From Warburgia ugandensis (taxonomy: Eukaryota > Streptophyta > Magnoliopsida > Canellales > Canellaceae): DNA of 64,000 nt. The translations under genes were made by a program, and so were the position numbers. Below are positions 21,439-33,007 of the stretch, in pieces. Below the pieces are notes generated by a model. It did no database searches, was not told the origin of the DNA, and worked only from the letters and a program-made list of their open reading frames with translations. The DNA is taken from positions 50,671,136-50,735,135 of the forward strand of contig CP141136.1 in assembly GCA_035236585.1 (NCBI GenBank), written 5' to 3'. Every line of letters begins with the position of its first letter. Position 1 is the first letter of the stretch.

Positions 21439-21770
21439 GGTGGTTAATACAATCCTCGTGTAGGGAGGCGTTTAGACCTCACAAACGTTAACAAGAGGTG
21501 AGGGAAGAGCGAGGCTCTATTAGACAACCGTCAATAACCACAGTCCTCAAAAGCCACTGGCGTGAAAATAAATCAAGTCTTAGTAAGAGGGTCCTACGAG
21601 CATATGATGGCCCTATAGGTCTCTTCTAATTGATTTTAATTTAAATTGAAGGGTAGGGTTGCGCACTTGAGGTGATTGTCCTAGGTGGGCCAAGGAATGG
21701 TGATGAAATCCACCATTGATCTTATGGGGGTAGGGTATCCTTACTAATTAATTCCACACTCCATGGCAGT
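21439..21770 (-). other. Leader module, TE-D copy
   Basis: Colinear with the modules in the TE-A and TE-H LTRs although TE-D belongs to another lineage: GGGAGGCGTTTAGACCTCAC, GGGAAGAGCGAGGCTCTA, GGTCCTACGAGCAT, gtgggccaagga, then ttactaattaattcc. Both small hairpins are intact. Here the module lies between primer site and ORF start, in the untranslated leader. Its last third also remains in TE-E at about 27388-27475. Confidence 0.7.
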
Positions 21771-22337
21771 TCGATCAGCATATATTTCACCTTAAAGCAT
21801 TAATTGTGTCCTAAGATGCAAATAAAAGCGATAAACTAATGCAAAACCTAAAAATGCAGCTATTATAAAAGGATGTTTTCTATATGATTTATCCTACCAA
21901 ACAATACAAATTTACTCTAAATGCAAACCCTAATCTAGGAATTTAAATGAGTGAGGAAACTTACAGTGGGTTTCTGATGAAAATCAAGTGTGGGCCACCT
22001 TATCCCACACTTGCCCTATATTATACAACCCTTTAAAATGAAAATAGAAAATGCAATTTACAAGGGTCCTCACTACAAGATTCACTCAAAAGAAAAAAAC
22101 TTAATCTAGGAAAGTAGGGAAAAGTTCATATTGATGAAGATTTACTTGCCAATTTCCTCCCCTTTCCTGTTTCCTTGAAAAAGAAAATTTGAAATAAGTA
22201 CCAATTCTAGGAAATTAGGTGGTTATGCACTAAAAAAAAATTAAATATGCACCTAAAAATGCCTAAAATGCAATTCCTAATATTTTTATTTTTTTGGATT
22301 TTCTTTTAATTGAACTTTATAAAAACTCCTTTACAAG
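21771..22337 (-). other. TE-D 5' leader
   Basis: AT-rich untranslated sequence between the primer site and the leader module, colinear with 27470-28057 of TE-E (shared CAAGTGTGGGCCACC.TA.CC.ACACTT block at 21986-22016 and 27709-27738). No ORF of note. Confidence 0.6.
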
Positions 22338-22355
22338 TCCCTGGCAACAGCGCCA
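22338..22355 (-). promoter_or_regulatory. Primer-binding site of TE-D (Asp-tRNA type)
   Basis: The minus strand reads TGGCGCTGTTGCCAGGGA, six bases from the LTR end. It is close to the TGGCGCCGTTGCCGGGGA site used by Athila-group elements and complementary to the 3' end of tRNA-Asp. It sets the element's strand and its 5' end. Confidence 0.85.
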
Positions 22356-23435
22356 AATACTTGTTGATGTTTTTTGCAAGTGCACGGGCTATTGTAGTAT
22401 AGCTTATGCAAATACGAGTCGAACCCACAGAGACTCGCTTTAAGTGGAGTTTTTAATAAAATTTAATTATTTAAAACCTAAAGAAAAAAACAAAACAAAC
22501 CTAACTATTCAGATTTATTCAATTGATGCACTTTACATAACTTTCAATTCCAGAAAACATAAAACAAAACTAATCAAACATCCCTGAATTACACCGTCCG
22601 TGGATAGAATTGTCCCTGGATAACATTGTCAAAAGATGGATAAAATAAAGCTTAAATGGAATAGGGACACAGATGTTAGTAAAATGGAGATACATATGTA
22701 AATAAATAGGGGACACAGATGTCATTAATGGAAATGAACAGAAATGTCATTGCATTTAAACAGGAAGGGAAAAATCATAATTTTATTCAAAAATCTAGTT
22801 TTTAACAAAAACCAAACGAAAACCCAACGAAGAAGATGACCGGTGAATGGAGGAGATGGATCTGGAGGAGGGAGAAGAGGGCAGCAACGTGGGAGGAAAC
22901 CCAATTTGGGTTTCCTTCTCCAGGACGTCCGATGAAGAGAAAATGGCCCGATCCGGACTGGATGGCCACTGGGAGTCTGGTGCAGTGAGAAGGGCGCCTG
23001 GCTTCTGAACATCTGGTCAGGGCGTGCTGGTTTGTGGAAACGATGGGGAGCAAAGGAGTGCATGGACTGGGAAGAGTGGAAGACAATATGGAGCAGAGGA
23101 GGTAGAGGTTATGGGAGAGATGGTGCAAAGGAGAAAGGAGAGTGGATTGAACTATGAAGCAAAGGAGAGTGACTAAGAAGGGGAGCAGGGAAAGAATAGG
23201 TGCATGATGCAGGAGAGGAAGAGGGAGACCAGGGGTTTACTATGGGCCTGCAATAGTGAATGTGAAGAAACTAGAATAGAGGAAAGAGAAAAGGGATGGT
23301 GCATGTGAGAGAGAGATCGAGTAGGAGAGAGGTGCGGTTATGTAAGAATGGCAAGAATGGGGATAGGGGAAGACGTGAGAGAGAATGAGAAAGAGTGATA
23401 TGGGAAAGAGAATGATAAAAAAGAGGGGAACTAGG

Positions 23436-23470
23436 TGCTGGTACTGGTACTGGTACTGGTACTGGTACTA
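23436..23470. repeat. CTGGTA microsatellite in the TE-D 5' LTR
   Basis: About five to six units of CTGGTA; the left LTR has only CTGGTACTAGTACTGG at 17213-17228. Confidence 0.85.
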
Positions 23471-23750
23471 GAAGAGATGGGGCAGTGGCATTGTGAGGTG
23501 GTGTGTGGAAAAGTATAGAGTTGAGAGGGTGAGCAGAACCGATCTGGGCTTAACCCTGATTGTTGAAGAGTAAAACAGAGGGGGGACTGGTTGTTGGTGT
23601 AGAGGCTAGGTAGGAAAGGTGGTGCTTGAAAGGGAAACAAAAGAAAAAATAAAGAGGCAAGTGGTAAGAATGAGAAAGTGGAACAAAGTGAAAAATTACA
23701 AGGAAAGCTAAGACAACTAAAAAACTCCCTCTCCCTCCATACGGCTCCCC

Positions 23751-23759
23751 CCTTTATAA
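23751..23759 (-). promoter_or_regulatory. TATA box of the TE-D 5' LTR
   Basis: The minus strand reads AATTATAAAGGGGGGAG, a plausible TATA box about 0.38 kb into the LTR. The surrounding segment of about 27 bp is deleted in the 3' LTR. Confidence 0.55.
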
Positions 23760-24138
23760 TTTTTTTCTTCCTTATTTTTCTCTAACAACTCCTCTTATCC
23801 CCATCTAGGACTCTTCTTCTTTCTCTATTTCAATTAGGACTCTTCCTCTTCTAATTCAATTAGGATTCTTTCTCTTGATCTCTACTTAATCTGCACCATT
23901 GAAATTAGATCTGATCCATCCAACCCTCCTTTAGTTGATCTACAAAATAAAAGACTAAATTAGAATCATCAAAGCTGTACATTAATCCTCTAATATGCTC
24001 TGTTGATCATCTAACCATTGATTTTGAGAAAATTAAGGTTTGGATGGTCAATCAAGCTAAATTTTGCAATTTGGACAGTTAGATGATCTAAGTGAATGCT
24101 AAACTAGGGGTCTTTTAGCCAAAAATGAACACTTAACA

Positions 24139-24143
24139 TCAAC
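24139..24143. repeat. Target-site duplication of TE-D, right copy (TCAAC)
   Basis: Identical to 16160-16164 and directly adjacent to the LTR end. Confidence 0.88.
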
Positions 24144-25330
24144 ATGATAATTTCAATTGCGCAAGATCAGTTTGTTAAGTTTTCCTTATCAGATCCATTA
24201 GAGGCCTGTTCGGCCCTTTTTAAGGAATTCTTGTGAATGCATCAATAGAGGAAGTTAATACCCTCCTTGATTTTGTGCTTGTTATGGACACAACAAAATG
24301 GCAACCTTGGTTCAAGGAATTGCTACTAAGGAATCCACTTCCATTCCATTTTAATTGAACCTCCTAAAGTAGAGTTAAAAGCTCTACTAGTTGATCTCAA
24401 GTATGCATACTTAGGAGAGAGAGACTTTTCATGTCGTTATCTCTCCTAATTAGGAACTTCTTAGGAGGAGTTGTTAGTTCAAATTTTGAAGGAGTACAAA
24501 GATGCCATAGGCTGGACCCTAGTGGATATCAAAAGTATCAACCCTTTCATATGCACCCATAGAATTTACAATGAAGATGATGCTAAGCCATCTCATCAAA
24601 TGCAGTGTAAATTGAATCCAAATATGAAAGAGGTGGCTAAATCAAAAGTTCTTAAATTGCTAGATGTGGAGATCATCTACACTATAATTGATAGCAAATG
24701 GGTGAGTCCAACCCATGAGGTACTCAAGAAATCTGGAGTGACAATTGTCCCTAATGCCAATAACAACCTCATTACTACTTGAGTTACCATTGGTTGGTAT
24801 ATGTACATTGGTCATAGAAAGTTAAACATTATCACTCGAAAGGACCACTTCCCATTATTGTCAATCAAATGTTTGAAAGGGTAGCAAGATAAAAGTTCTA
24901 TTGTTCCCTATATGGTTATTCCGAATATAACCAAATAGAAATTGCACCTAAAGACTGAGAAAATAATACATTTACTTGTCCTTATAGCACCTTTTCATAT
25001 AAAAGAATGACATTCGGTTTATTTAATGCTCCAACAATATTCCAAAGATGCATGCTAAGTATCTTCAGTGACATGGTAGAGTGCTTTTTTAGAGGTTTCC
25101 ATGGACAATTTCTTCGTTTTTGGGGATTCATTAGATACATGTTTGAAAAACTTAAGAAAATTCTAACATCATTATGAAGAGAAAAATCTAATGTTAAATT
25201 GGGAGAAGTGTCATTTCATGGTTCCCAAGAAAATTTTACTTAGCCACATTATCTCATCACAAGGGATGGAGGAAGATCTAATTTCTAATGTACTCACCCC
25301 TTGAATGTTTAGGAGGTTTATAAAAGATTT
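24144..25330 (+). pseudogene. TE-C reverse transcriptase (Athila/Tat-like pol)
   Basis: Degraded RT, best preserved in the open stretch 24471-24782 with ILKEYKDAIGWTLVDIKSI, RIYNEDDAKPSHQMQ, LKLLDVEIIYTIIDSKWVSP and KKSGVTIV, the signature opening of Athila/Tat RT. Further blocks follow in broken frames: RKLNIITRKDHFPLL (~24815-24860), and VSMDNFFVFGD (~25097-25130) at the YxDD box, where the second Asp is Asn. LLSHIISSQGMEED follows at ~25240. Upstream, DPLEACSALFKEF and VELKALLVDLKYAYLGE (24195-24420) are the usual PR-RT linker. Several stops and frameshifts are present. Confidence 0.88.
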
Positions 25331-25840
25331 CAGTGCAATATGTAGACTATATAACCTCCTAGCTAAGGACAACTTGTTCAAATGGACTGCAACCTATAAA
25401 GAAGCTTTTACTAAGCTAAATGATAAGTTCACCATTACACCTATCATGTAGCCACCCGATTGGAAAGTGCCCTTCGAAATCACATGTGATGCGAGTGACT
25501 ATGTTGTAGGGATAGTCTTAGAAAAATGAAAGGATATGAAGCAATACATCATCTACTATGCTAGCAAGTACTTAAAAGTGTACAAATGAATTATTCCACC
25601 TTAAAAAAGGAAATCCTTGTTGTAGTCTTTACACTAGATAAGTTCAGGTCTTACTTGGTGAGCTCCAAGATAGTTATTTTCACTAATTATTCAGACCTAA
25701 ACTACCTTCTTTCAAGGAAAGATGGTAAGCTACTATTTCTTAGATGGATGATTCTACTCTATGAATTTGATTTAGAGATTAAACACAAGAAAGGAGTCGA
25801 AAATGTAGTGGCAAACTACCTTTTTAGACTACTCCTAACT
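25331..25840 (+). pseudogene. TE-C RNase H (Athila/Tat-like pol)
   Basis: FEITCDASDYVVGIVLEK (about 25475-25530) is the first catalytic block. The open stretch from 25586 gives NYSTLKKEILVVVFTLDKFRSYL, then IVIFTNYSDLNYLLSRKDGKLL, where Asn replaces the usual Asp of FTDH, and KKGVENVVANYLFRL, the end of the domain. Translation continues into integrase in the same frame to 26116. Confidence 0.85.
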
Positions 25841-27164
25841 AATCCTTTGGATATGTTGCCTATCAAGGATACCTGCCCTGATGAAAAAATCTTTAGTGTC
25901 TCCTATCTCCCCTGGCTTGTTGACATTGTAAATTATTTAGCTATGGGTAAAATATTGGAACATTGGACCAAAAATGATAAGATTAGATTTTTCTCTAATG
26001 TCAAAGACCATTTTTGGGATGATCCGTATTTGTTTAAATACTACCCTAAACAAATTACTAGGAGGTGTGTGCCTGATATTGAACAATCTAGTATCATCTC
26101 TTTGTGTCACTTGTAAGCATGTGGTCTACATTTTTCTACCAAGAAAACATCTGCAAAGATTTTGCAGTGCGATTTCTACAGGCCAACTCTTTATAGGGAC
26201 ACCCATAATTTTTATTAGGCTTGTGAGCGCTACCAAAAATTAGGAAAAATAACCCATAAGAATATGATGCCTTTAAATCACATTCTTATAGTGGAGGTAT
26301 TTAACTATTGGACCATTGACTTTTTGGGTTCATTCCCTCTTGTTCACTACCTTTGTACTTTGATTGCAGTGGATTATGTTTCCAAATGGATAGAAGATGT
26401 TCTATGTAGAGTCAATGATCGAAAAACATTCATTAAGTTCTTAAAAGAAATTATCTTCTCTAGATTTGGAACACCTCAAGCCATCATTAGTGATAACAGT
26501 ACTCATTTTTGCGACAGAGTTTTCAATGCATTTTTGCAACACCATATCAAAATGGACAAGTCAAAGTATATAATTGGGCTATTAAATAGATTTTGCAAAA
26601 GACTATTAACCCACACCATAAGGACTGGTCTATTTGTCTAACCAATCCCTTTGGGCATATTGGACTACATTTAAAACCCTAATTGGTACATCCCTTTACC
26701 ACATTGTTTATGGTAAAGCTTGTCACTTGCCTATGGAATTGGAGAATAGGGCCTACTAGGTAGTTAAAAGATTATATTTTGATATGGGTGTAGCAACCTA
26801 GTATCACAAGCTCCAACTCAATGAGTTGGAGGAGATCTGATAGAAATCATATGAGAGTAATAGGATCTACAAGGAAAAAATGAAAGTTTTTCATGATCAA
26901 TATATTGTAAGAAAATCCTTAACTCCCACCCAAAAGTTACTCCTTTACAACTTTAAGCTTCATCTCTTCCTAGGGAAGATTAAAACTTTATGGACTAGTA
27001 CCTATATTATTAAAGAGGTGTTTTCATATGGGATTGTCGAGATTAAAGATACTAGGACTAGCCACACTTTCAAAGTTAATGGACAATGTCTAAATCCATA
27101 CATAGAGTTGGTTAATCCAAAAGTTAAGACTACAACTCTAGAGGATCTTGTTTATGAAGATTGA
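25841..27164 (+). pseudogene. TE-C integrase (Athila/Tat-like pol)
   Basis: Broken into several frames. Parts seen: RRCVPDIEQSSIISLCHL (~26060-26115), ACGLHF and ACERYQKLGKITHKNMMPLN (zinc-binding region, second Cys changed to Tyr), VEVFNYWTIDFLGSFP (first core Asp), VAVDYVSKWIE-type YVSKW motif, FLKEIIFSRFGTPQAIISDN (second core Asp), and a C-terminal piece (26880-27164) with KVFHDQYIVRKSL, LHLFLGKIKTLW and SYGIVEIKD...TFKVNGQCLNPYIE. The usual C-terminus ends just here, so the gene is near full length but inactive. It has no chromodomain, as expected for this lineage. Confidence 0.88.
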
Positions 27165-27207
27165 GTGGGTTCTAGCACTAAATGTATCTAGTTGAGGATA
27201 TTAAACA

Positions 27208-27231
27208 TAGCACTCACAGGAGGCAACCAGG
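27208..27231 (+). other. Conserved post-ORF motif of Athila-like elements (TE-C)
   Basis: TAGCACTCACAGGAGGCAAC, about 45 bp downstream of the integrase end, matching the TE-D motif at 19564-19590. Confidence 0.6.
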
Positions 27232-27349
27232 TATTTTCTAGAGTTTGTGCCGTCTACATCTGTCATCATCCATCTTTTTTCTCAATGTCTCTTAAACACT
27301 TAGATCGATACCATAAGTTTCTTTCTACTTGAATTTAAATTAATATTCA

Positions 27350-28650
27350 AGGTTTGGGATCTTGGCATCTAAGGATATTGATTGATTCCTGGGTGGGCCA
27401 AGGAGTTGGTGATGAAATCCAATCCTCATCTTATAAGAGTTCATGTGGGGTTCTTATTAAAATTAATTCCATTCCACCATAAAGCTATAAATATGCAATG
27501 AAAAACAAAAGCAAACTAATGCAACATATATGCTATCCAAACAAGGTCAAATAGATGCTCTAATGCAACAATCCTATAAAGATGTTACAATTATAAATGA
27601 ATGTTCCTAATCTATATGAATTATACTAACATCCAAATGCAAATTGTACTAAATGCAAATTATTCCTAAAAATTAAGACTTGAGTGAGGGATCCGATGAT
27701 GATCAAGTGTGGGCCACCATACCCTACACTTTTCCTATATTATTACAACCTATTTAAAATTAAATAATAAAAAAATTACAAGGTACAGTGGGCCTCACTA
27801 CAAGTTCCACTCAAATCCTAATCTAGGAAAGCAATAAAACCTTGTCTAAGTTGATGAAGTCGTGGCCCACAGGATTGTTGTTGCTCCTTTAACAATTTCC
27901 CTTGCATAACAATAAAAGAAATATGGAAAATATGAGAAAAATAGCAACAAATGTAAAATGTATCTTGGATTATGCAAAAACCCTAAGCTAATGCACCCTA
28001 AACACAGACTAGAGGAAAATAACTTAAAGTGCGAAACACTATATAATTTGATGTAGCTCCTTAGCAATGGTGCCAAAATCTTGTTGTTATTTTAAATAAA
28101 CTTGCAATTGCATGAATCCTTTGAAATATAGTAAGCTAGTGAGGTTGATCCTACGAGGAGTAAATTATTGTGATGCTAGTGGTCCCTACTATAAAGTATC
28201 TAACCAAGCTAAAATTCAAGTGATTTTTGTCCTAATTAAGAATGGAAATTAAAACATGAAATTGGAAACTAAGCAAAAACCGGAAATGAAAACTAAACAA
28301 AAACAAGAAACATGTAAACCAAGCAAAAACAAGAAACATGTTAGATTGGAAACTTTCCTAAAACATGAATTTTTCTAAAATTAAAAATTTCCTAAATTAA
28401 AAACTTCTAATTTTATGACTTTCCTAATTAACATCTTTCCTAAACTGAAGCTTTCCTAAAATGCAATTTAGCAACTTTCCTAAACATGAAATTAACGACT
28501 AATCTAACGGAAACATGTTTTAACAAACTCCTTTCCTAATCATGCAAAACTAAGAAAAGTAAGTAACCAAATCAACTATTTTAACAAGTATGACAAATTT
28601 GATTAATTTCCAACTAACTAAGATTCAAAATAATGGAATCTAACTACAAC
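27350..28650 (-). mobile_element. TE-E: inverted fragment of a TE-D-like element
   Basis: The part from 27390 to 28057 is colinear with the TE-D leader (21685-22337). It is followed by a decayed primer site and, from 28082, by LTR sequence beginning TGTTGTTATTTT that parallels the TE-D LTR end (TGTTGATG..., TGCAA, TATAGTA.GCT, GGTTGATCC). It lies in reverse inside the 3' region of TE-C. Its outer limits are approximate and neither a second LTR nor a target-site duplication was found. Repeats of AAGCAAAAACAAGAAACATG type occur at 28260-28340. Confidence 0.6.
28058..28075 (-). promoter_or_regulatory. Decayed Asp-tRNA-type primer site of TE-E
   Basis: The minus strand reads TGGCACCATTGCTAAGGA, matching the TE-D site at most positions and lying six bases from the LTR end, exactly as in TE-D. 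Confidence 0.7.
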
Positions 28651-29255
28651 TAATAGCCCAATTTTTCTTGGTGATGGCATCATTTTTTAAAGGATATCAA
28701 CAGATAGAAAGTAGGGTATGATATTCCTTAACTTTCTCTTGGTGATGGCATCATTTTCTAAAGGGATCAGAATAATTCTTGAGCACCTTCCTTCTTTTTA
28801 GCCAATTTTTTGGAGTTGTATTCCTAAGTATACATTTAAATTGTGAGATTTGAGGTTAAAACATATTTTTGACAGTATTATGAGTCATAACCTACTTACA
28901 AGTCAAGAGTTATTTATATGTTGATTGTATACACACACTACACTCTGAGATACATTTTTAAATGGAATATATTTACAATATGAGTAGGGTTGTGGACATT
29001 TCATCTATTCTTATTAGCTTGCTAAAATTATTGAAGCCTGATATATAAGGAATCTCTAATATAAACTTACGAATTGACTTCTTTTCATGGGTATGTTAGC
29101 CGTAAACCCTCACAAGGCTTAACTCGTCCACTAACAATAACCTAGGGGTACAAGGTCATATTACATAGGCTAAATGAAATGGTAAGTACCTACAAAAATG
29201 GAAATTTTTCAATAAAAGGGTTTCTGCATACATTGCTTGGGACTATCAAAATGCT
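28651..29255 (+). other. TE-C 3' untranslated region, distal part
   Basis: Plus-strand sequence colinear with the reverse complement of TE-D 17884-18600: the doubled CTTGGTGATGGCATCAT motif, TAAACCCTCACAAGGCTTAAC, AAGTACCTACAAAAATGG and GGGACTATCAAAATGCTGG. It is the expected sequence before the polypurine tract, so I take it as the continuation of TE-C after the inverted TE-E fragment. Confidence 0.6.
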
Positions 29256-29265
29256 GGTTTGAGGG
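29256..29265 (+). promoter_or_regulatory. Polypurine tract of TE-C
   Basis: GGTTTGAGGG directly before an LTR starting TGTTTTGATTG. The position after ATGCTGG parallels TE-D (ATGCTGGTTAGGAGGTG). Confidence 0.65.
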
Positions 29266-32200
29266 TGTTTTGATTGCTCAATATTGTATCCAAAACCCCA
29301 AATTTTGTATTAATTTAGTGTATTTAATTGATTATTTTTACACTCATATGATGGATTTACTCTAAAAGCATAATTAAGTGTATTTTCAAGGTTAGATTGC
29401 CATTTGACAATAATTATAATTAAAACCATTAGTAAGATAATACTAATTAGAAATTTTTTATGTTTTATAGGTTGTATGTTAAGATCCAAGATGAGAGATC
29501 GAATCAATCAACATTTTATATTGCCTATCAAGTTTAAATGTAAATAAATGACTCAGATCAATCTAATTTTGATGAAGTAGATCAATTAAAAAGGTAGCAG
29601 CCAAGTAACTGAGGATCATTCCATCTATTTCACTACTAAGCTCATGCAAGCCTAGATCACTCATACTATGGTGTGAAAGTGGAAGAAATGGGTCCCACTC
29701 ACTCGTTCATTCTTGCACACATCAATGGCCCACAAGGTTGGAAACTTATAAAATGGAAGAATGTATAACATATGGATGCTAAGGGAATGTATGTGATAAC
29801 ATGAGATGATAAGGGATCTCTCATGAAGGGTTTCTATAGTGGAGATCAAGTAAAAAATAAGTAATTGGATGGATGAATGGAGGGTGACGATCTTAAGGAT
29901 GATACTCTATATTCCAGCCATGTATCACAAGTAGAGTTGCTAGCTAGAAAGCAAACTAATTGCTTGACATCTTATAAACAAGAGGGGGCTACTAATTTTA
30001 TAGAGAGAAAACACCTAGACCCTTTCCACTTTCATAATTGGATAGTGTGATTGGTTAGGATAGAGTTAATGGTAGTTGAATAAGGGGCTCGAGGAGATAG
30101 GGAGTAGTTGATAACATTAGCTGCTTCTCAATCTTTATAAAAGGAAGAGGCTTGGACATCCAAAGATGTAAAGAAGAAAGGGTGAAGAGAGGGGAGCAAG
30201 AAAGGAAAGGATAAAAGAAAAAAAACTCTACTCTCTTTTCGATCCATTAGGTAGTAATCCATTGTTTTTATTTATTTCTTAGTATAATTTCTTGTAATCT
30301 ATCATCTGTAAGAGTTAGAAGTAAAGGAAAGAAGTGTTCATAACAAGTCTCTCTCTCTCTATATCATTTGCATTGAAATTCCATGCAAGGATTGCTTGAT
30401 GGCTTGCTCTACCCATTGCTACTATCATTCTAGCTTCCAAATCATATGAATAGTAGTAAGCTAGAGGTTTAATTTAGAAAAGGAGAAGTTGGAAACTACT
30501 TTTCTAGCTACCAACAAGGATTCCCATTAGAAGATAGTAAGAAGATAGGGTGAGAACTAAGTTTCCCACCCCTGTTTCACTACTATCACCCCTGTAGGTG
30601 TGCAGTAATATAGCCTTGGATTTTTCTCTTATAAGATCATGAATTAGTGTTGATCAATGATCTAAACAATTGATAATGCTCCCATCTCTACCAAGAATAA
30701 GTGGAGTGAATTTTTCCTAAGGAGAAGCAAAGTAAAGCAAGATATCTTCACCTTTGTCTCCTTTTACCATTGTTGTTTATAGGAGAAGGAAAGCTACTAG
30801 TTTCTCAACTTTAAGTTATTTTATGAATGATTTTTTGATGATTTAAACTACTAGAAATGTTTTTATAAATCTTAGGATGAAGTTCCCATTGGTTTCTAGC
30901 AATTTCATTGAGGTTTGGGTGAGATTTATCGAACAAAACAGCAATCGGTATTGTTTCTATCAGTGATGAACTCATCATATTCAATATCCAATATCTCCAT
31001 CTATGTTGGTTTTCTACAAAACATAACCATATAGATTTATTCCTTGGCATTCAATTAAAATAGATGAGAAATTGACAAAAAAAAATTGATCTACAAATTG
31101 GAGAAGGCAGTGGTCAAAGTGACCGACTTCGTCATGTGTTCACTACTACATGCAGTAATAGGGAGTGCATATTGAATCACTCATCTTTCTATTGAATGTC
31201 TCTAGATATGTAAGTTTTATTCAATGTATAACCATACCATTGGTTTCTTTAACTTTCAATTATGCTAGATACTAAATTTAGAGAAAAATTTAATCTCTGA
31301 GATGGTAAAATCATTGGCCAAAGTACCCTTTTTCATCATGCTCATTAGGTGAATGCAAGATAATTACTATAACTTCCAATTGCTAGTGGCACTCTCTATA
31401 ATTTATGTACCTTTACTTTTCATTTAATTCTCATTTGATTTTATTGTATAATATCTTATTTCAAAGATAAGTAAACAAGGAATAAATTAGAATGTGATTT
31501 CATGGCCTACAATAACTAGTTTGTAAAGTTTATTTTCTACTACATGAAATGCTAGCAACCCTTTAGAAAGTTATAGTCGCACTAACTATAAGAGCAGGTT
31601 TCTCTTTCATTTCTCATTTGATTTGAGATGGAAGTTCTTGAATACATTTGATGCATGATGAACTAATGACATGTTGAAAAATCTTCATAGAACTTAGAAA
31701 TATTTAGTGTTATTTGTTTCTTGTATATTTATTAGTTTTGTAAATCCTTTTCTCAAATGTTGTAACAATCAAGTAAGTGGAAAATTAGTGGAAACTGGAA
31801 ACTATTTAGCATTTTTTTAAGGTGGTTCTCTTCTTGAGTTGTAGATTAGTTTAATTTATTTAAATTATCATTATTGTAATATAACTTTACTTAATCTAGT
31901 TTATTTTTGCTAAGGTTCAAAGTGATCTTAGCATGACATTAGCGAGCACCTCCAATTAATTTCTAATATCTTAAATGTCTTAGAAAATTTATTTTGAAAT
32001 TTTCTTTCAATTTTGAAAAGATAGAATTGCCTTTAGTACAATTCTTTAATTCAATGTCATTACCTTTCATAATGATTACTTAGAATTAATCATTGATTAG
32101 GTCTTACATTGATTGCTTAGGATTTGGTAATCTATCTAGTTTTTAAGATAAATGATTTTTAGGTTGAATATTCAAATAAACCACAATCCAAGAAAATGAT

Positions 32201-32502
32201 CATAGTTACAATCTACTTTTTGAGTTATAAAGAGGAATAACTAGTGGTGGACCTTAATTCTAGTCTTGGTGATCTCTAATCCTAACCTTCAATCAGAGTG
32301 ATTCCCTTAATTCAAAGAAATCTAATCCATTTCATCATTTCATCACCACTTTTTGTTATATTTTTAGTGTAAATATTTTAGGATCATTAAAGTAGAATAA
32401 TTTGGTGGTTTAATCTCACATTATATCCTCCCTGTGGATTTAAACCTACAACACAACAATTGACTAATTGTGCACTTGTACGATAACTCTCAGAATTTAA
32501 CA
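29266..32502 (+). repeat. TE-C 3' LTR (probable)
   Basis: About 3.2 kb bounded by TG at 29266 and CA at 32502 (GAATTTAACA). The right end has CCTCCCTGTGGATTTAAACC and AATTGTGCACTTGTACGATAAC, the pattern seen at LTR 3' ends of Athila/Tat elements and similar to the TE-D end (TGTGGGTTCGAC...CCCGTGCACTTG). No primer site follows and TE-F sequence begins instead, so it is a 3' LTR. There is no second copy in the window, so the borders rest on motifs. Small ORFs inside (29310-31050) are not credible genes. Confidence 0.6.
30136..30143 (+). promoter_or_regulatory. TATA box of the TE-C LTR
   Basis: CTTTATAAAAGGAAGAGGC is a strong plant-type TATA box, with a purine-rich stretch downstream (30170-30230), about 0.87 kb into the LTR. 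It would drive transcription rightwards. Confidence 0.6.
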
Positions 32503-33007
32503 TTCCTTTTTATGATATATGTGGGATAATTTGCTTTTGCTATCTATTATTCTACATACTTATAGATGAGAGTTATCATTACCCACTTCAAAGTGATTTC
32601 TTTTTTATTGTTTCATATATATTGTGAAATTTGAAGTTAAAGCATTTTTTTGGCTATAATTTATGTTATACCTTACTTAGATACTAAAAATTGTGTATGT
32701 GTTGGCCATTCACACACATGCACAAACATGCTAAAGTTAGATATTTAATGTAAAGTAAATGGAAGAAAATACTCAAAGAGAAATGAAAAGTTTTGTATTT
32801 TGAAATGTTTACTGGCATTATTTTTTTAAAATTCTTATGAGAGTATAACATGTCCATTAAGGGCAAACTAGGGGTTTAAAGGCTTTCTACATATGCTAAA
32901 TATAGAAGAAAGCACTTACTAAAGTAGCTTGTTAGGATTTTCTGTTTTCTTATTTCTTTTATCTTATATATTTTTACTCAAGGACTCATAAAATGTAAGT
33001 TTGGGGC
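32503..33007 (+). mobile_element. TE-F: 3' internal end of another Athila-like copy
   Basis: The stretch from about 32615 to 32930 is a diverged copy of 28840-29210 (ATTGTGAAATTTGAAGTTAAAGC; TGTATGTGTTGGCCATTCACACAC; GGCTTTCTACATATGCTAAATA). It ends in TGTAAGTTTGGGG (32994-33006), the usual polypurine tract of Athila/Tat elements. TE-C evidently inserted into or next to this older element. The ORF at 32684-32866 is a shadow. Confidence 0.5.

Larger units (their letters stand above)
16165..24138 (-). mobile_element. TE-D: non-autonomous Athila/Tat-like LTR retrotransposon
   Basis: 8.0-kb element on the minus strand: 5' LTR 24138-22362, Asp-tRNA-type primer site 22355-22338, leader, one long degraded ORF (21181-19616), a conserved GGGAGGCAACCC motif, 3' untranslated region, polypurine-like tract, 3' LTR 17871-16165. 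No gag, RT, RNase H or integrase motif is visible in its 4.5-kb interior. The primer site and the post-ORF motif place it with the Athila/Tat gypsy group. It would need enzymes from an autonomous relative such as TE-C. Confidence 0.85.
22362..24138 (-). repeat. TE-D 5' LTR (right)
   Basis: 1,777-bp LTR with ends TGTTGATG...CTTAACA. It keeps the TATA-box segment missing from the left LTR and has an expanded CTGGTA microsatellite. Minus-strand ORFs at 22725-23128 and 23431-23640 are Pro/Ser/Thr-rich products of the purine-rich plus strand and have no counterpart in known retroelement proteins. Confidence 0.9.
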
